From contig NZ_CP029550.1 of assembly GCF_003173715.1 (NCBI RefSeq), positions 4,821,501 through 4,885,500 of the forward strand: DNA of 64,000 nucleotides. The letters run 5' to 3'. The notes beneath the pieces were generated by a model. That model was not told where the DNA came from and searched no databases. It worked only from the letters and a program-made list of their open reading frames with translations. Within the stretch, counting starts at the first letter, position 1. Every line of letters starts with the position of its first letter. This DNA is from Methylobacterium durans (GTDB lineage Bacteria; Pseudomonadota; Alphaproteobacteria; Rhizobiales; Beijerinckiaceae). Shown here in pieces: positions 45,854 through 55,378 of this stretch. The position numbers were made by a program, and so were the translations under genes.

Positions 45854-46109
45854 TGAGTACCTCCCGTCCGTTTCTGCAGACCCTGCAACGTCAACAAGGA
45901 CCAATTCCGATAGGTCCGACCCTGTGGCGCTATGGCATCGCATCTTTGGCCTTGATCGTCAGCGGGATTGGAGATCGCTTCTTGCGGACCTCCGAGGTTG
46001 GCGTGACCCATACCTGGAACCTGGGCGTCTGCGAGGTCCGCTTCGGAGTTGCCCGTCGAATCGGCTGGATGACCGAGATGGGCGTAATGCCGAACGGCTG
46101 ACTTTGGCC

Positions 46110-46237
46110 GATTGTGTTGAAAAACTCCGCGGCGCGGTCGAAGTCCTCTATAGCTAGTATTTGTCGCCCGATACGACCCCAGGTGTTGTAGGTTGATGTC
46201 CTCGAAAGAGGGGCAAACGGAGTTTTTCAACACAATC
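46110..46237. mobile_element. MITE-like element with 20 bp perfect terminal repeats
   Basis: GATTGTGTTGAAAAACTCCG at 46110-46129 and its exact complement at 46218-46237 enclose 88 bases with no ORF. The end sequence resembles that of full-length insertion sequences seen in alphaproteobacteria (GTTGAAAAACTC type). It lies inside a copy of the dispersed repeat, separating GACTTTGGCC from GCAAGCTGCCTGTCC. Confidence 0.75.
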
Positions 46238-46296
46238 CGCCGCAAGCTGCCTGTCCTCTTTTCGCTTCTGAAACGCGGAAGCGGACGTTCGTTACG
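46238..46296 (+). repeat. dispersed intergenic repeat, copy D
   Basis: GCAAGCTGCCTGTCC, spacer, GCGGAAGCGGACGTTC. Its first bases (GACTTTGGCC) lie on the far side of the MITE-like element at ~46100-46109. Confidence 0.5.
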
Positions 46297-46323
46297 GCCT
46301 GGGCGAACGCCTCAAGTAGAGAC

Positions 46324-46599
46324 TCACTGCTTGGCTTTGCGGCTGGCCTTTTCGCGCAGGCTCGTGAAGCTTTTGCCGCCTGGCCGGCTGACCACAGCTG
46401 TGACCATCTTGCAGGCGAGCGAGACTGTCTTCACAGACCAACCCTCTGCTTGCTGGAAGGACTTCTTCCGCACGCGCTCACAGACAGGTGCCGGCGCGGC
46501 AGCGGTGACCGCTGTAGCCACCTTCGGAGCCTGAGCAGGACGTGCAGCGACCGCTCCCGGCATGGCAAGGAGCGCGAGAAGCAGAACAAGGCGGAGCAT
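46324..46599 (-). CDS. small exported protein (91 aa)
   Basis: Signal peptide MLRLVLLLALLAMPGAVAA, then a basic mature part with two Cys (APVCERVRKKSFQQAEGWSV, SLACKMVTAVV). No family recognised; GAGG upstream of the ATG. Isolated gene. Confidence 0.55.
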   Translation of the reverse strand: MLRLVLLLALLAMPGAVAARPAQAPKVATAVTAAAPAPVCERVRKKSFQQAEGWSVKTVSLACKMVTAVVSRPGGKSFTSLREKASRKAKQ

Positions 46600-47110
46600 G
46601 GCTGAGACCTCAGGATAGGCCCACTAAGACAACGCTCCAACCTTGACCATTGTTCAGGGTGGCGAGTCGCTTCCTTCACAATTTTCCGGCGTGTGCGCTC
46701 AGCCGAGCAGAGCATGTTCCACCCGGTAAGCGGGCAAAGCCTGTAGGCGATACAGCTGGCCCGACATCCCACGTTTCGGCCAAGCGGTTCGGCGACGTGC
46801 CCAGTTTGCGCCGGGCAGGCGAACTCCGTTCAAGGCAGACCGCAGTCAGCTTATGCGGCTGAGAATATAGCAGTCCTCAATGGCCCACCGCGGCTCCGGC
46901 CGGATACCTGTGTCAGCATGTGGGATACGGCGAAACCCATCGCTGTTGCGCAAGTAGACTTCGTAGTCGGTGATCCGTCTCCCGTACGCATGGCCGCCAC
47001 GTCCGGCGTGCCGGCCTCTGGATCGCCGGAGCGTTGTGACGTCGATCCCCATGCCAGACCCGGCTCAGCCGGACCGCTGCCTGAGGCGACGGATTCTGGC
47101 TGCATCAAGC
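46600..47110. other. intergenic, at most one weak small ORF
   Basis: About 510 bases. A possible 68 aa ORF on the minus strand at 46846-47052 (MGIDVTTLRRSRGRHAGRGG... ) follows the transglutaminase gene by 58 bases but has no ribosome site and an Arg-rich low-complexity start. Otherwise nothing seen. Confidence 0.35.
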
Positions 47111-47974
47111 CTACCCGCCGACGCTGATCTCCACGGACATGTCCAGAAAGGCGTCCGCCGGCCCGGTGAAGCTTCCGACCAGCGGCATGGCCTGTCGGAT
47201 GTCGCGTGCGACCGCGACCGGTATCAGGTTCGCGCCGCCGACGCTGCGGTTCGTCGGATCGAAGGTGATCCACCCGGCACCCGGCAGGAAGGTCTCCGCC
47301 CAGGCATGCGTGGCTCCCGCATCGGCGGAGCCGAGCAGCGTTCGCGACGGGTCGTGGAGGTAGCCGGACACGACCCGGGCTCCGAAGCCGAGGCTGCGCA
47401 CCGCCTCGACGAAGAGCGTCGCCAGGTCCCGGCACGACCCCATCCCTAGGGACAGGGTCTCGCTCGGCGACTGCGTGCCCTCGTCTTCCCGACCTTGGTA
47501 GGCGATGGTGCCACCGGCCCCGGCGTTCAGATCCTTGAGGAGCGACAGGGTGTCGGTTGGGCAGGACGCCACGAACCCCTGCGCCCAGGCCCGCAGGCTC
47601 GGCTCCCCCTCCGGATATTGCGGGATCGTCAGGGCGCCGAGGTCCGTCCACTCGTCATCGGTGTACTGGAACGGGAACGCGATGGCGCCGGCGGCGATGG
47701 CGAAGACGGGAAAAGCCTCGGCCGAGAGTTCGACCCGAGATACGCTCTCCACGACGAGGCGATCGGTCGAGACCCCGAACGTGGCCGTCGCCACGGCGTT
47801 GCCGGCAACGTCGTAGGCCCAGGTGACGGTGGCGTCAGGCGACAGAGTAACGGTATTCGACAGCAGGCGCAGGTCGCGGCTCTCCCGCGGCCGCATCACC
47901 AGCCGGTGCGGTCCGAGATTGACGGGCTGGCGATAGCGGTACGTCGTCTGGTGGCGGATACGCAGGTCGACCAA
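47111..47974 (-). CDS. transglutaminase-like cysteine protease-fold protein
   Basis: 287 aa if it starts at TTG 47974 ([15 protein letters not shown], where the conserved family start lies). N-terminal bacterial-transglutaminase-associated domain, then the core: catalytic Cys in [20 protein letters not shown], His in [15 protein letters not shown], Asp in FDPTN. Family members are peptidases or amidases of unknown substrate, often with circularly permuted ATP-grasp and alpha-E genes; none is present here. The gene is divergent from the response regulator at 48138. Confidence 0.9.
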   Translation of the reverse strand: MVDLRIRHQTTYRYRQPVNLGPHRLVMRPRESRDLRLLSNTVTLSPDATVTWAYDVAGNAVATATFGVSTDRLVVESVSRVELSAEAFPVFAIAAGAIAFPFQYTDDEWTDLGALTIPQYPEGEPSLRAWAQGFVASCPTDTLSLLKDLNAGAGGTIAYQGREDEGTQSPSETLSLGMGSCRDLATLFVEAVRSLGFGARVVSGYLHDPSRTLLGSADAGATHAWAETFLPGAGWITFDPTNRSVGGANLIPVAVARDIRQAMPLVGSFTGPADAFLDMSVEISVGG

Positions 47975-48137
47975 AGATCTGTCCCTTCGGTCCGGTCCGG
48001 CTGTGCAGGGCACGCAGGCTGTCCCGAGGCAGCCTAGCATGGATCCGGCCACGTACTGGGCCTGAAAATCGGACGATCTGCCCAGATCACGGTTCCATCG
48101 GGAGGCAACCTTCCGCTCCCGAGCGGGCTTTAGCTGT

Positions 48138-48548
48138 GTGACCCATGATTCCAAGGGCGATGCGCCCCACGCCCTCGTCGTCGACGACGACGCCCTGATC
48201 CTGATGGAGGCGACCAGTATCCTTGAGGATGCAGGGTTCCAGGTGCTGGAGGCGATTAACGTCGTTCAGGCTCTGCGAATATTGGATCAGCATCACAACG
48301 CGGTTCAACTGCTCTTCACTGACGTGCACATGCCGGGGAGCGCTGACGGCTTCGACTTGGCAAGGCAGACAAGCGAGCGCTGGCCACACATCGCGGTCGT
48401 GGTCGCCTCGGGCCGGGCCGCCCCTGAGCCCGGCGACCTGCCGGAGGGCGCGACGTTCATCGGCAAACCGTTCAGCGCCGAGATCGTCCGGCATCATGTC
48501 CGCAAAACACTGCCGGACGAGAGGCACCCGAAACGGTTAAGAACGTAG
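48138..48548 (+). CDS. single-domain response regulator
   Basis: 136 aa. Complete receiver: acidic pair in VVDDDALI, phosphoacceptor Asp in [11 protein letters not shown], Ser in VVVASGR, Lys in FIGKPFS. No output domain, so it acts by protein contact, as in phosphorelays. GTG 48138 is the likely start; no strong ribosome site. The receiver resembles the C-terminal receiver of the hybrid kinase at 54.6-55.0 kb only in general family terms. Confidence 0.9.
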   Translation: MTHDSKGDAPHALVVDDDALILMEATSILEDAGFQVLEAINVVQALRILDQHHNAVQLLFTDVHMPGSADGFDLARQTSERWPHIAVVVASGRAAPEPGDLPEGATFIGKPFSAEIVRHHVRKTLPDERHPKRLRT

Positions 48549-48825
48549 TCTTTCGAACCTGGCGTTTCGTACCTGATGCGAGAGTCTTTTGCGACCGGAA
48601 GCAGTTCTTGGAGACGCCCGCCCGCGGGTTATCTGATCGCCTGAAGTTGGCTGTCAGCCGCTGGTCCGTTCCGGAGCAGGTCGGACGGGAAAGCAGAGGC
48701 GCTGCTCCACAAGCAACCGCGTCGACTTGGATAGTCCCTGTCGATCCAGGAAGCCGCCTTCTCATATGCTGGCGCTGTCCTGTCGCCGCCGCTGCCGCCG
48801 CTTTGAGAAAAACTTCGATAACTAG

Positions 48826-50227
48826 CATTACAGTTGCAGTTTCGTTCTGAGGTGCGCCTGTCGGGCGGCAGCTTGGTGGGCGCGCCGCCAGGCTGACCAA
48901 GCGAGCACGAGCGCGGGCTCAATGCGCCGCTGCGCCAGCCGCATCGCCACGCGCCGGATCTCCTGAATGGACCACGGCACCGGCGAGCTTGGCGATGAGC
49001 GGCGTTTTTGGGGGCGTTCCGTTGGCCAACCGGCGCACCCGCGCCAACATCGCAAAAGCCAGCATCACCAAGCTGACGTGCCGGTGCCAGCCGTGCCACG
49101 AACGGCTCTCGTTGTGGGCCAGCCCGAGCTCCGTCTTGGCGGTCTCGAACGCGTCCTCGATGGCCCAGCGTCGCCCCTCCACGGCCACCAGCGTCTGCAC
49201 CGGCGTGCCGGCCGGGCACCAAGTGGTGAAGTAGGAGAAGCTCCCGTCCGACAGGCTGCGCCGCACGAGCAGGCCGCGCGTCCACACGCTCTGATCAAGA
49301 GCGGCGTCGAGCGCATCCGCCGGCAGCGTGGCCAGCGGCAGGTAGGCCCAGTCGAACAGGCGCGGTCCCTTCGTGCCAGATCCGGCCGAGAGCCGGATCC
49401 AGTCTGTCTCGGAGAGATCCTTGGCGATCTCCTCGGCGGTGCCCGCAACGTCGAGGTTTTGGTCCCAGGACCAGAACCGATGCTGACCCGTGACACCGAG
49501 CACGTAGCCCTTGTACGCACGGCGCAGCGCCAGCTCGATCTCGCCAACCCCGTAGATGCTGTCAGCCGCAACCCACGCAAACGGCACCTCTGCCTTTATC
49601 GCCCGCTCGATCATGGCCAGCGCCAGCTGCGGCTTGGTGGCAAAGGTGATGGCCTCCGGCACATGCGCCGTCCGCCTTCGAGCCGGGTCTCCGGCCCAGG
49701 CTTTGGGCAGGTACAGCTGACGATCGATGAAGGCGTGGCCCTGATCCGAGACGTAGGCGGCAAACACCCCGATCTGGCAGTTGGTGATCTTGCCAGCTGA
49801 GCCTGTGTACTGCCGGCCCACACCGCACGAGGCTCTGCCCTGCTTCAAGAAGCCGGTCTCGTCGATCACCACCACCGCGTCAGGTGAGCCGAGCGTCTCG
49901 AGGACGTAGTCACGCACCACGTCCCGCAGCGCCTCCGCGTCCCAGTGCGTGCGACCGAGGACAGCCTGCTGGCGCCAGGGGCCTGGATCACCAGCAGCTT
50001 CAGCCCGCATCCAGCCGGTCTTGCGCCGCTCACCCCCAAGCAAGCCCTCCAGGAAGGCGTTGGCGGAGGCGGCGACGCTCGGGGCGGCAAACAGCGGGCG
50101 GATGCGCTGCTTGGCCTGCCGCAGTGTCGTCGACCAGAGCTCCAGCGTGGATTCGAGCGAGGTTGAGGACATCGCGCTCTCCCATCCGAAACCACTCAGA
50201 TAGGAGCCTCACCCTGCAACTGTAATG
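48826..50227 (-). mobile_element. IS701-family insertion sequence, intact
   Basis: Terminal repeats CATTACAGTTGCAG (48826) and its complement ending at 50227. CTAG at 48822-48825 and 50228-50231 is a 4 bp target duplication of the YTAR type known for IS701. About 1402 bp with one full-length transposase. It sits ~230 bases upstream of the RsbR-like gene. Confidence 0.92.
48919..50172 (-). CDS. IS701-family transposase
   Basis: 417 aa. Catalytic context: VVVIDETGFLKQGRASCGVG for the first Asp, WVAADSIYGVGEIE for the second, and RRWAIEDAFETAKTELGL carrying the Glu. Full length and without stops, so probably active. Confidence 0.93.
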   Translation of the reverse strand: MSSTSLESTLELWSTTLRQAKQRIRPLFAAPSVAASANAFLEGLLGGERRKTGWMRAEAAGDPGPWRQQAVLGRTHWDAEALRDVVRDYVLETLGSPDAVVVIDETGFLKQGRASCGVGRQYTGSAGKITNCQIGVFAAYVSDQGHAFIDRQLYLPKAWAGDPARRRTAHVPEAITFATKPQLALAMIERAIKAEVPFAWVAADSIYGVGEIELALRRAYKGYVLGVTGQHRFWSWDQNLDVAGTAEEIAKDLSETDWIRLSAGSGTKGPRLFDWAYLPLATLPADALDAALDQSVWTRGLLVRRSLSDGSFSYFTTWCPAGTPVQTLVAVEGRRWAIEDAFETAKTELGLAHNESRSWHGWHRHVSLVMLAFAMLARVRRLANGTPPKTPLIAKLAGAVVHSGDPARGDAAGAAAH

Positions 50228-50458
50228 CTAGTCAGGCCTCACCTTTGTATAAGTTATCTTGGTCTGGGGCCCGCGCCCAGGGAGCGTGAGGAGTCCGCGG
50301 CGGCAATGCAGCGATCCCTGTTGCCGAAATTAACGAGACAAGAGTTAGAGCCGAAGGCGGCAAATAATTTGCCGCGGTCAGCTCCTTTGTAGCGGTGCCG
50401 CCTATCGAGAGGCTCAGTATCGGGATAGAGACTGCATCATAACGATGGGAAAAACCTG

Positions 50459-51331
50459 ATGCGAATGGACGGCGCCGAGGTCCTGAAAAGGACGCTCACG
50501 GAAGACGAGGCCGCCATCCTCGAAGCCTGGTACATATCTCTCCGCGAAGGGACCTCCCTGCAGAGCGGTCGGATCCGGGAGGCCGAGCTCCAGACCCAGG
50601 CCAAGGCCGTGTTCGGCCAGCTTCGGGACGGACTTTCGTCCGATGGGGTCGACGCGGACGCGGAAAGCTATACCCCGCTGCGCGAGAACCTCGCCGATAT
50701 CTCGCGCTCGCGGGCGATCCAGGGGTTCACGCCGACCGACACCGCCAACTTTGTCTTCTCGCTCAAAGAGCCGATTTTCGAGGCGCTACGGCGCAATTCG
50801 GCCGCAGACGCGTCGGCCCTGGCCGCAGGCGTATGGGCGGCGGGGAAGGTGCTCGACAGGCTCGGACTGCTCACGATGGAGGTGTTCCTGGCCAGCCGCG
50901 AGGAGGTCATCGGGCGCCAGGGGCAGGAGATCGCCGAACTCTCCACGCCGGTGGTTCGACTATGGGACGGCATCCTGGCGCTGCCGCTCATCGGCACCCT
51001 CGACAGTGCCCGCACCGGCGTCGTGATGGAGAACCTGCTGCAGGCCATCGTCGACGAAGAGGCCGAGATCGCCATCATCGACATCACCGGCGTACCGACC
51101 GTCGACACCCTGGTGGCGCAGCACCTGCTCAAGACCGTGGCGGCCGCCCGCCTGATGGGCGCCGACTGCATCGTCTCCGGCATCCGGCCGCAGATCGCGC
51201 AGACCATGGTCCATCTCGGCGTCGAGTTGAACGTCATCTCGAAGGCGACGCTGGCCGACGCCTTCGCGCTTGCCCTCAGGCGAACCGGCCGCAAGGTTGT
51301 GCGCCAGCAGGCGGCTGAGGAGCGCCGCTGA
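50459..51331 (+). CDS. rsbR: RsbR-like stressosome protein
   Basis: 290 aa. N-terminal helical sensor-like domain (residues ~1-150, globin-fold class in RsbR relatives; no haem ligand proposed), then a STAS domain (~165-280): VRLWDGILALPLIGTLDS, IDITGVPTVDTLVAQHL, GIRPQIAQTMVHLGV. By eye, Thr217 (VDT) matches the conserved phospho-Thr205 of Bacillus RsbRA, and Ser183 stands where Thr171 is. With RsbS it forms the stressosome core that holds RsbT. First gene of a five-gene operon. Confidence 0.9.
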   Translation: MRMDGAEVLKRTLTEDEAAILEAWYISLREGTSLQSGRIREAELQTQAKAVFGQLRDGLSSDGVDADAESYTPLRENLADISRSRAIQGFTPTDTANFVFSLKEPIFEALRRNSAADASALAAGVWAAGKVLDRLGLLTMEVFLASREEVIGRQGQEIAELSTPVVRLWDGILALPLIGTLDSARTGVVMENLLQAIVDEEAEIAIIDITGVPTVDTLVAQHLLKTVAAARLMGADCIVSGIRPQIAQTMVHLGVELNVISKATLADAFALALRRTGRKVVRQQAAEERR

Positions 51332-51335
51332 GGCC

Positions 51336-51737
51336 ATGGACCGCATCCCGATCCTCAAGCTCGGCGGCACGCTGATCGTCACCATCCAGGTCGACATGCA
51401 CGACCGCCTCGCGCTGGCCCTGGAGGAGGACCTGACGGCGATGATCGCGCGCACCGGCGCGCGCGGCGTGCTCATCGAGATCTCGGCGCTGGAAATCGTC
51501 GATTCCTTCATCGGGCGCATGTTGGTGAGCATCGCGGCCGTTTCGCGCGTCCTCGACGCGGAAACGGTCCTGGCCGGCATGCGGCCGGCGGTCGCCATCA
51601 CGTTGGTCGAGCTCGGCTTGGAGCTCACCGGCATCAGGACGGCCCTCAACGTCGAGCGCGGCATGGCCTTGCTGAAGGCGGGCTTGGCCGGGGACGGCGC
51701 TGGGTATGGGAGCGACCGTGACGGTCTCAAAGACTGA
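51336..51737 (+). CDS. rsbS: RsbS-like stressosome protein
   Basis: 133 aa single STAS domain from ATG 51336. IPILKLGGTLIVTIQVDMHD and ISALEIVDSFIGRMLVSIAA; Ser57 in DSFIGR corresponds to the RsbT-phosphorylated Ser of Bacillus RsbS. Starts 4 bases after rsbR and overlaps rsbT by 32 bases. Confidence 0.92.
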   Translation: MDRIPILKLGGTLIVTIQVDMHDRLALALEEDLTAMIARTGARGVLIEISALEIVDSFIGRMLVSIAAVSRVLDAETVLAGMRPAVAITLVELGLELTGIRTALNVERGMALLKAGLAGDGAGYGSDRDGLKD

Positions 51738-52122
51738 GACCATCTCCGTCCGGTCCGGTGACGACGTCGTCCGCGTGAGGCAGCGCGTGCGTGCGCTCGC
51801 CATCGACATCGGCCTCGGGCTAGTCGATCAGACGAAGATCGTCACCGCCGCGAGCGAGCTCGCGCGCAACACCCTCGATTACGGCGGGGGCGGCGAGGTC
51901 CGTGCGGAGAGCGTCCAGGCCGGGACGCGCAAGGGCCTGCGCCTGACCTTCGAGGACCAGGGCCCCGGCATCGCCGATATCGAGCAGGCGATGACTGACC
52001 ACTACACCTCCGGCAAGGGCCTCGGCCTCGGCCTGGGCGGGGCCAAGCGCCTCTCGAACGAGTTTCATATCGAATCGACGCCCGGCGTCGGCACGCGCGT
52101 CATGATCGCCCGGTGGAAATGA
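51706..52122 (+). CDS. rsbT: RsbT-like serine/threonine kinase
   Basis: 138 aa GHKL-type kinase. N-box ASELARNTLDYGGGG, G1 DQGPGIADI, G2 GKGLGLGLGGAKRL. In the known system it phosphorylates RsbR and RsbS, leaves the stressosome, and activates a downstream partner. No RsbU or sigma-B is seen here; the next genes suggest a different output. Confidence 0.93.
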   Translation: MGATVTVSKTETISVRSGDDVVRVRQRVRALAIDIGLGLVDQTKIVTAASELARNTLDYGGGGEVRAESVQAGTRKGLRLTFEDQGPGIADIEQAMTDHYTSGKGLGLGLGGAKRLSNEFHIESTPGVGTRVMIARWK

Positions 52123-53120
52123 ACATGGACCGGGTCACCGTCACGGAAGCGAGCCAGGTGGCCGAGGCCCGACGACGAGCGGTGGCCGTCGCTCAGTCCA
52201 TCGGCTTCGACGAGACCGCGGCCGGCCGCATCGCGCTCGTGGTGACCGAACTCGCCACCAACGTGGTCAAGTACGGCGTGCCGGGCGAGGTCTTGGTCGC
52301 CACCTACGAAGACGGGACAGGCTCGGGCGTCGAGATCCTCGTGCTCGACAAGGGCGAAGGATTCTCAAATCTCGGCCTAGCCCTGACGGACGGACACTCC
52401 ACGGGCGGCAGCGCGGGCGAGGGCCTTGGCGCGGTGCGCCGCATCTCCGACGTCTTCGACATCGTGTCCCGCCCCGGGCTGGGCACGGCAGTGTTGGCGC
52501 GCTTGTCAATCGATAGGAAGACCGTTTCGGACGCCGTGCCGGGCTATGGGGCGGTGGCGGTCCCCCTGAAAGGTGAGACCGCCAACGGCGACGCCTACGC
52601 CGTGCGTGAGCGCGCCGACGGCTGGACCGCCGTGGTGTCGGACGGCCTCGGCCACGGGCCGGAGGCCGCCAAGGCTTCCGAGGAGGCGCTGAAGCTGTTC
52701 CGGAGACACCAGGACAAGCCGCCCGCCGCGATTCTGTCCGCCATCCATGCAGGCCTGTCGCACACGCGAGGAGGTGCGATCTCCGTCGCGCGGTATGAGC
52801 GGAACCGGGGCACTCTCGCATTTGCGGGCATCGGCAACGTGCTGGGTGCGGTCGTCTCCGGCACTGTGACCAAGCGAACGGTCAGCCTCGCCGGGACGGC
52901 GGGGCACGCGGCTCGGCGCATCCAGGAGTTCGAGTACCCTATGCGCCCGGACGACCTGTTCGTGCTGTGCTCGGACGGGATCGCCACGGCTTGGTCGCTG
53001 GACGCCCACCCCGGCCTCGCAGCCGCCCATCCGACACTCGTGGCCGGGGTGATCTATCGCGACTTCGCCAGGGCCCGGGACGATGCCACCGTGCTCGTCG
53101 TACGGGAGGGCGCGCGATGA
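52119..53120 (+). CDS. RsbT-like ATPase fused to RsbX-type PP2C phosphatase
   Basis: 333 aa (an in-frame GTG lies at 52113). The N-terminal half is a GHKL ATPase of the RsbW/RsbT class (VVTELATNVVKYGVPGEVL, LDKGEGFSN, GEGLGAVRRISDVF). The C-terminal half is a PP2C/SpoIIE phosphatase: VSDGLGHGPEAAKAS, RNRGTLAFAGIGN, LFVLCSDGIATAW, RDDATVLVV. Probably resets the stressosome by removing phosphates from RsbR and RsbS. Overlaps rsbT and the next gene by a few bases each. Confidence 0.9.
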   Translation: MNMDRVTVTEASQVAEARRRAVAVAQSIGFDETAAGRIALVVTELATNVVKYGVPGEVLVATYEDGTGSGVEILVLDKGEGFSNLGLALTDGHSTGGSAGEGLGAVRRISDVFDIVSRPGLGTAVLARLSIDRKTVSDAVPGYGAVAVPLKGETANGDAYAVRERADGWTAVVSDGLGHGPEAAKASEEALKLFRRHQDKPPAAILSAIHAGLSHTRGGAISVARYERNRGTLAFAGIGNVLGAVVSGTVTKRTVSLAGTAGHAARRIQEFEYPMRPDDLFVLCSDGIATAWSLDAHPGLAAAHPTLVAGVIYRDFARARDDATVLVVREGAR

Positions 53121-55020
53121 GGTGGCCGCTCCTCACCAGTGCCATCCAGCACGAGGACGACATCGCGACGGTGCGCCAGCGCGTGCGCCGGCTGGCCGAG
53201 CGCCTGGGCTTCGAGATCCAGGACCAGACCCGCATCGCCACGGCAGTGTCCGAGATTGCGCGCAACGCCTACGGCTACGCCGGGGGCGGTCGCATCGAGT
53301 ACGGCCTTGATCAGCTCGATCGGGACAGAGGCGAGCAGTTCCTGGTCATCAGGGTGAGCGACGAGGGACCGGGCATCGCCGAACTCGACGCCATCCTTGA
53401 AGGTCGCTTCCGCTCGACGACGGGCCTCGGCATCGGCATCACCGGCTCACGGCGGCTGATGGACCGCTTCGAGGTCGACACGGTGGCCGGCAACGGCACT
53501 GTCGTGACGTTCGGGAAGCGGCTCCCATCCGGGACCGGACGTTTCACGGGACCGAGTCTCGCGACCCTGGCCGAGGATGTCGCCCGGGCCAGGACTGAGG
53601 AACCGCTGGTCGCCTTGCGCGAGCAGAACCGGGAGCTTCTGCGCAGCCTCGCCGCGCTGGCCGAGCGCGAGGAGGAAACCCAGCGCCTGAACCAGGAACT
53701 CTCCGAGACGAACCGGGGCGTGGTCGCGCTCCACGCCGAGTTGGAGGCGCAAGCCGTGCTCCTGCGCGAGGCGGGCGTTCTCCTGGAAAGCCAAGTGGCG
53801 GCCCGCACTGCCGAGCTTGCTGAGGCAAACGCTCGGCTCCTGGCCGAGGCGGTCGAGCGCGAGCGGATGGAGCAGGACCTGCGGCAATCCCAGAAGCTCG
53901 AAGCGGTCGGGCAATTGACCGGCGGCGTCGCGCACGACTTCAACAACCTGCTGACCATCATCCGCTCGTCCGTCGACTTCCTCCGTCGCCCGGATCTGCC
54001 AGAAGACCGGCGCAAGCGTTACATGGACGCCGTCTCCGACACCGTCGACCGCGCCGCCAAGCTTACCGGACAACTTCTGGCCTTCGCACGTCGCCAGTCC
54101 CTGAAGCCCGAGGTGTTCGAGGTCGGCGAACGCCTGCGCGGCGTGGCCGAGATGCTCGACACCATCACAGGCGCGCGCATCCAAGTCAGGGTCGAGATGT
54201 CGGACAGACCCGCCCTGGTACGCGCCGACCTCAACCAGTTCGAGACGGCCCTGGTGAACATCGCCGTCAATGCCCGCGACGCCATGGACGGTAGCGGTAC
54301 GCTGACGATGCGGGTGGCGGCCGGGCAGGCCATGCCGATGATCCGGGGCACGCCGGCTCGCGGGGGCCGTTCGTGGCGGTCTCGCTCGCCGACACCGGCT
54401 CGGGCATCCCCCTGGAGGTGCTCGGGCGCATCTTCGAACCGTTCTTCACGACCAAGGACGTCGGGCGCGGCACGGGTCTCGGGCTCTCCCAAGTGTTCGG
54501 GTTTACCAAGCAGTCCGGCGGCGACGTGGACGTGACAAGCGAGAGCGGCCAGGGGACAGTCTTCACCCTCTACCTGCCCGAAGTCTCGTCCGAGGCTGCC
54601 GAAGCCCCTGTCTACGACCCCGACGCCGCTCTGTCGCCGGTCGGTCTCGGTCAGCGCATCCTGCTCGTGGAAGATAACCTGGAGGTCGGAGGCTTCTGCA
54701 CCCAGATCTTGGAGGATCTCGGATACGCACCCGAGTGGGTCGTCAACGCGGAAGAAGCGCTCGAGCGTCTCGGGATGGACGGTGCAGGCTTTCAGGCCGT
54801 CTTCTCCGACGTCGTCATGCCAGGGATGGGCGGGATCGAGCTCGCCAGAGCGTTGCGCATGCGCATTCCGACCCTGCCGGTGATCCTGGCCTCGGGCTAC
54901 AGCCATGTCCTGGCCCAGGAGGACAGCCACGGCTTCGAGTTAATCCACAAGCCCTATTCGGCCGCGCAGGTTGGCCGGGTTTTGCGTCGGATCATCGGCG
55001 CCTCGCCTCACAACCTCTGA
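53117..55020 (+). pseudogene. hybrid histidine kinase with RsbT-like N-terminus, frameshifted
   Basis: Domains: RsbT-like GHKL ATPase (residues ~10-135; VSEIARNAYGYAGGG, DEGPGIAEL, GLGIGITGSRRL), long coiled coil (~170-270), HisKA with the phospho-His in GGVAHDFNNLLTIIRSS, HATPase N-box (FETALVNIAVNARDAM). At ~54340-54372 the frame breaks: the G-boxes (DTGSGIPLEVLGRIFEPFF, GRGTGLGLSQVFGF) and the receiver (LLVEDN, VFSDVVMPGMGG, HKPYS) are in the -1 frame up to 55020. A single-base deletion near CCGGGGCACG explains it, or a sequencing error. The ATGA overlap with the upstream gene makes it the last member of the rsb operon. Confidence 0.85.
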
Positions 55021-55378
55021 TGCTCACTCACTGGTGACGCGCTATTCGCAGTCGGCCATTGCCAACTTCCCACTCATGGTCTCGACCAGATTGCGTACGT
55101 TCACGCGGCTCTGAACCCGCGACGCGTCGACGGCTGAAGAGGCGTCTGCTTCCGAGATGCGCTGAAGTAAGGTTGTACGGCGGCAATGGGCGCAAAGGAG
55201 AAGGTCTGCTTATCTGCAATGAGTCAGCTTCGGCTGCCTCGACAACTGTCTGAATGCTCCTTCATAAGTCGCCCTTGCGAGCGCTACGATCAGGCTTGAG
55301 CAACAGCCTGCGAGCCTTCGAATTCGCCGCACTCGGAGTCGAAGTGGCCGTTGGCGTACGAACCTCGCGACCGCCACG
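55021..55378. other. intergenic, no gene seen
   Basis: About 360 bases between the kinase and the convergent terminase gene. Only short frames without ribosome sites. Confidence 0.5.

Noticed and set aside
47495..48037. 180-codon plus-strand frame opposite the transglutaminase-like gene
   Set aside because: Antisense shadow; the minus strand has the Cys-His-Asp triad.
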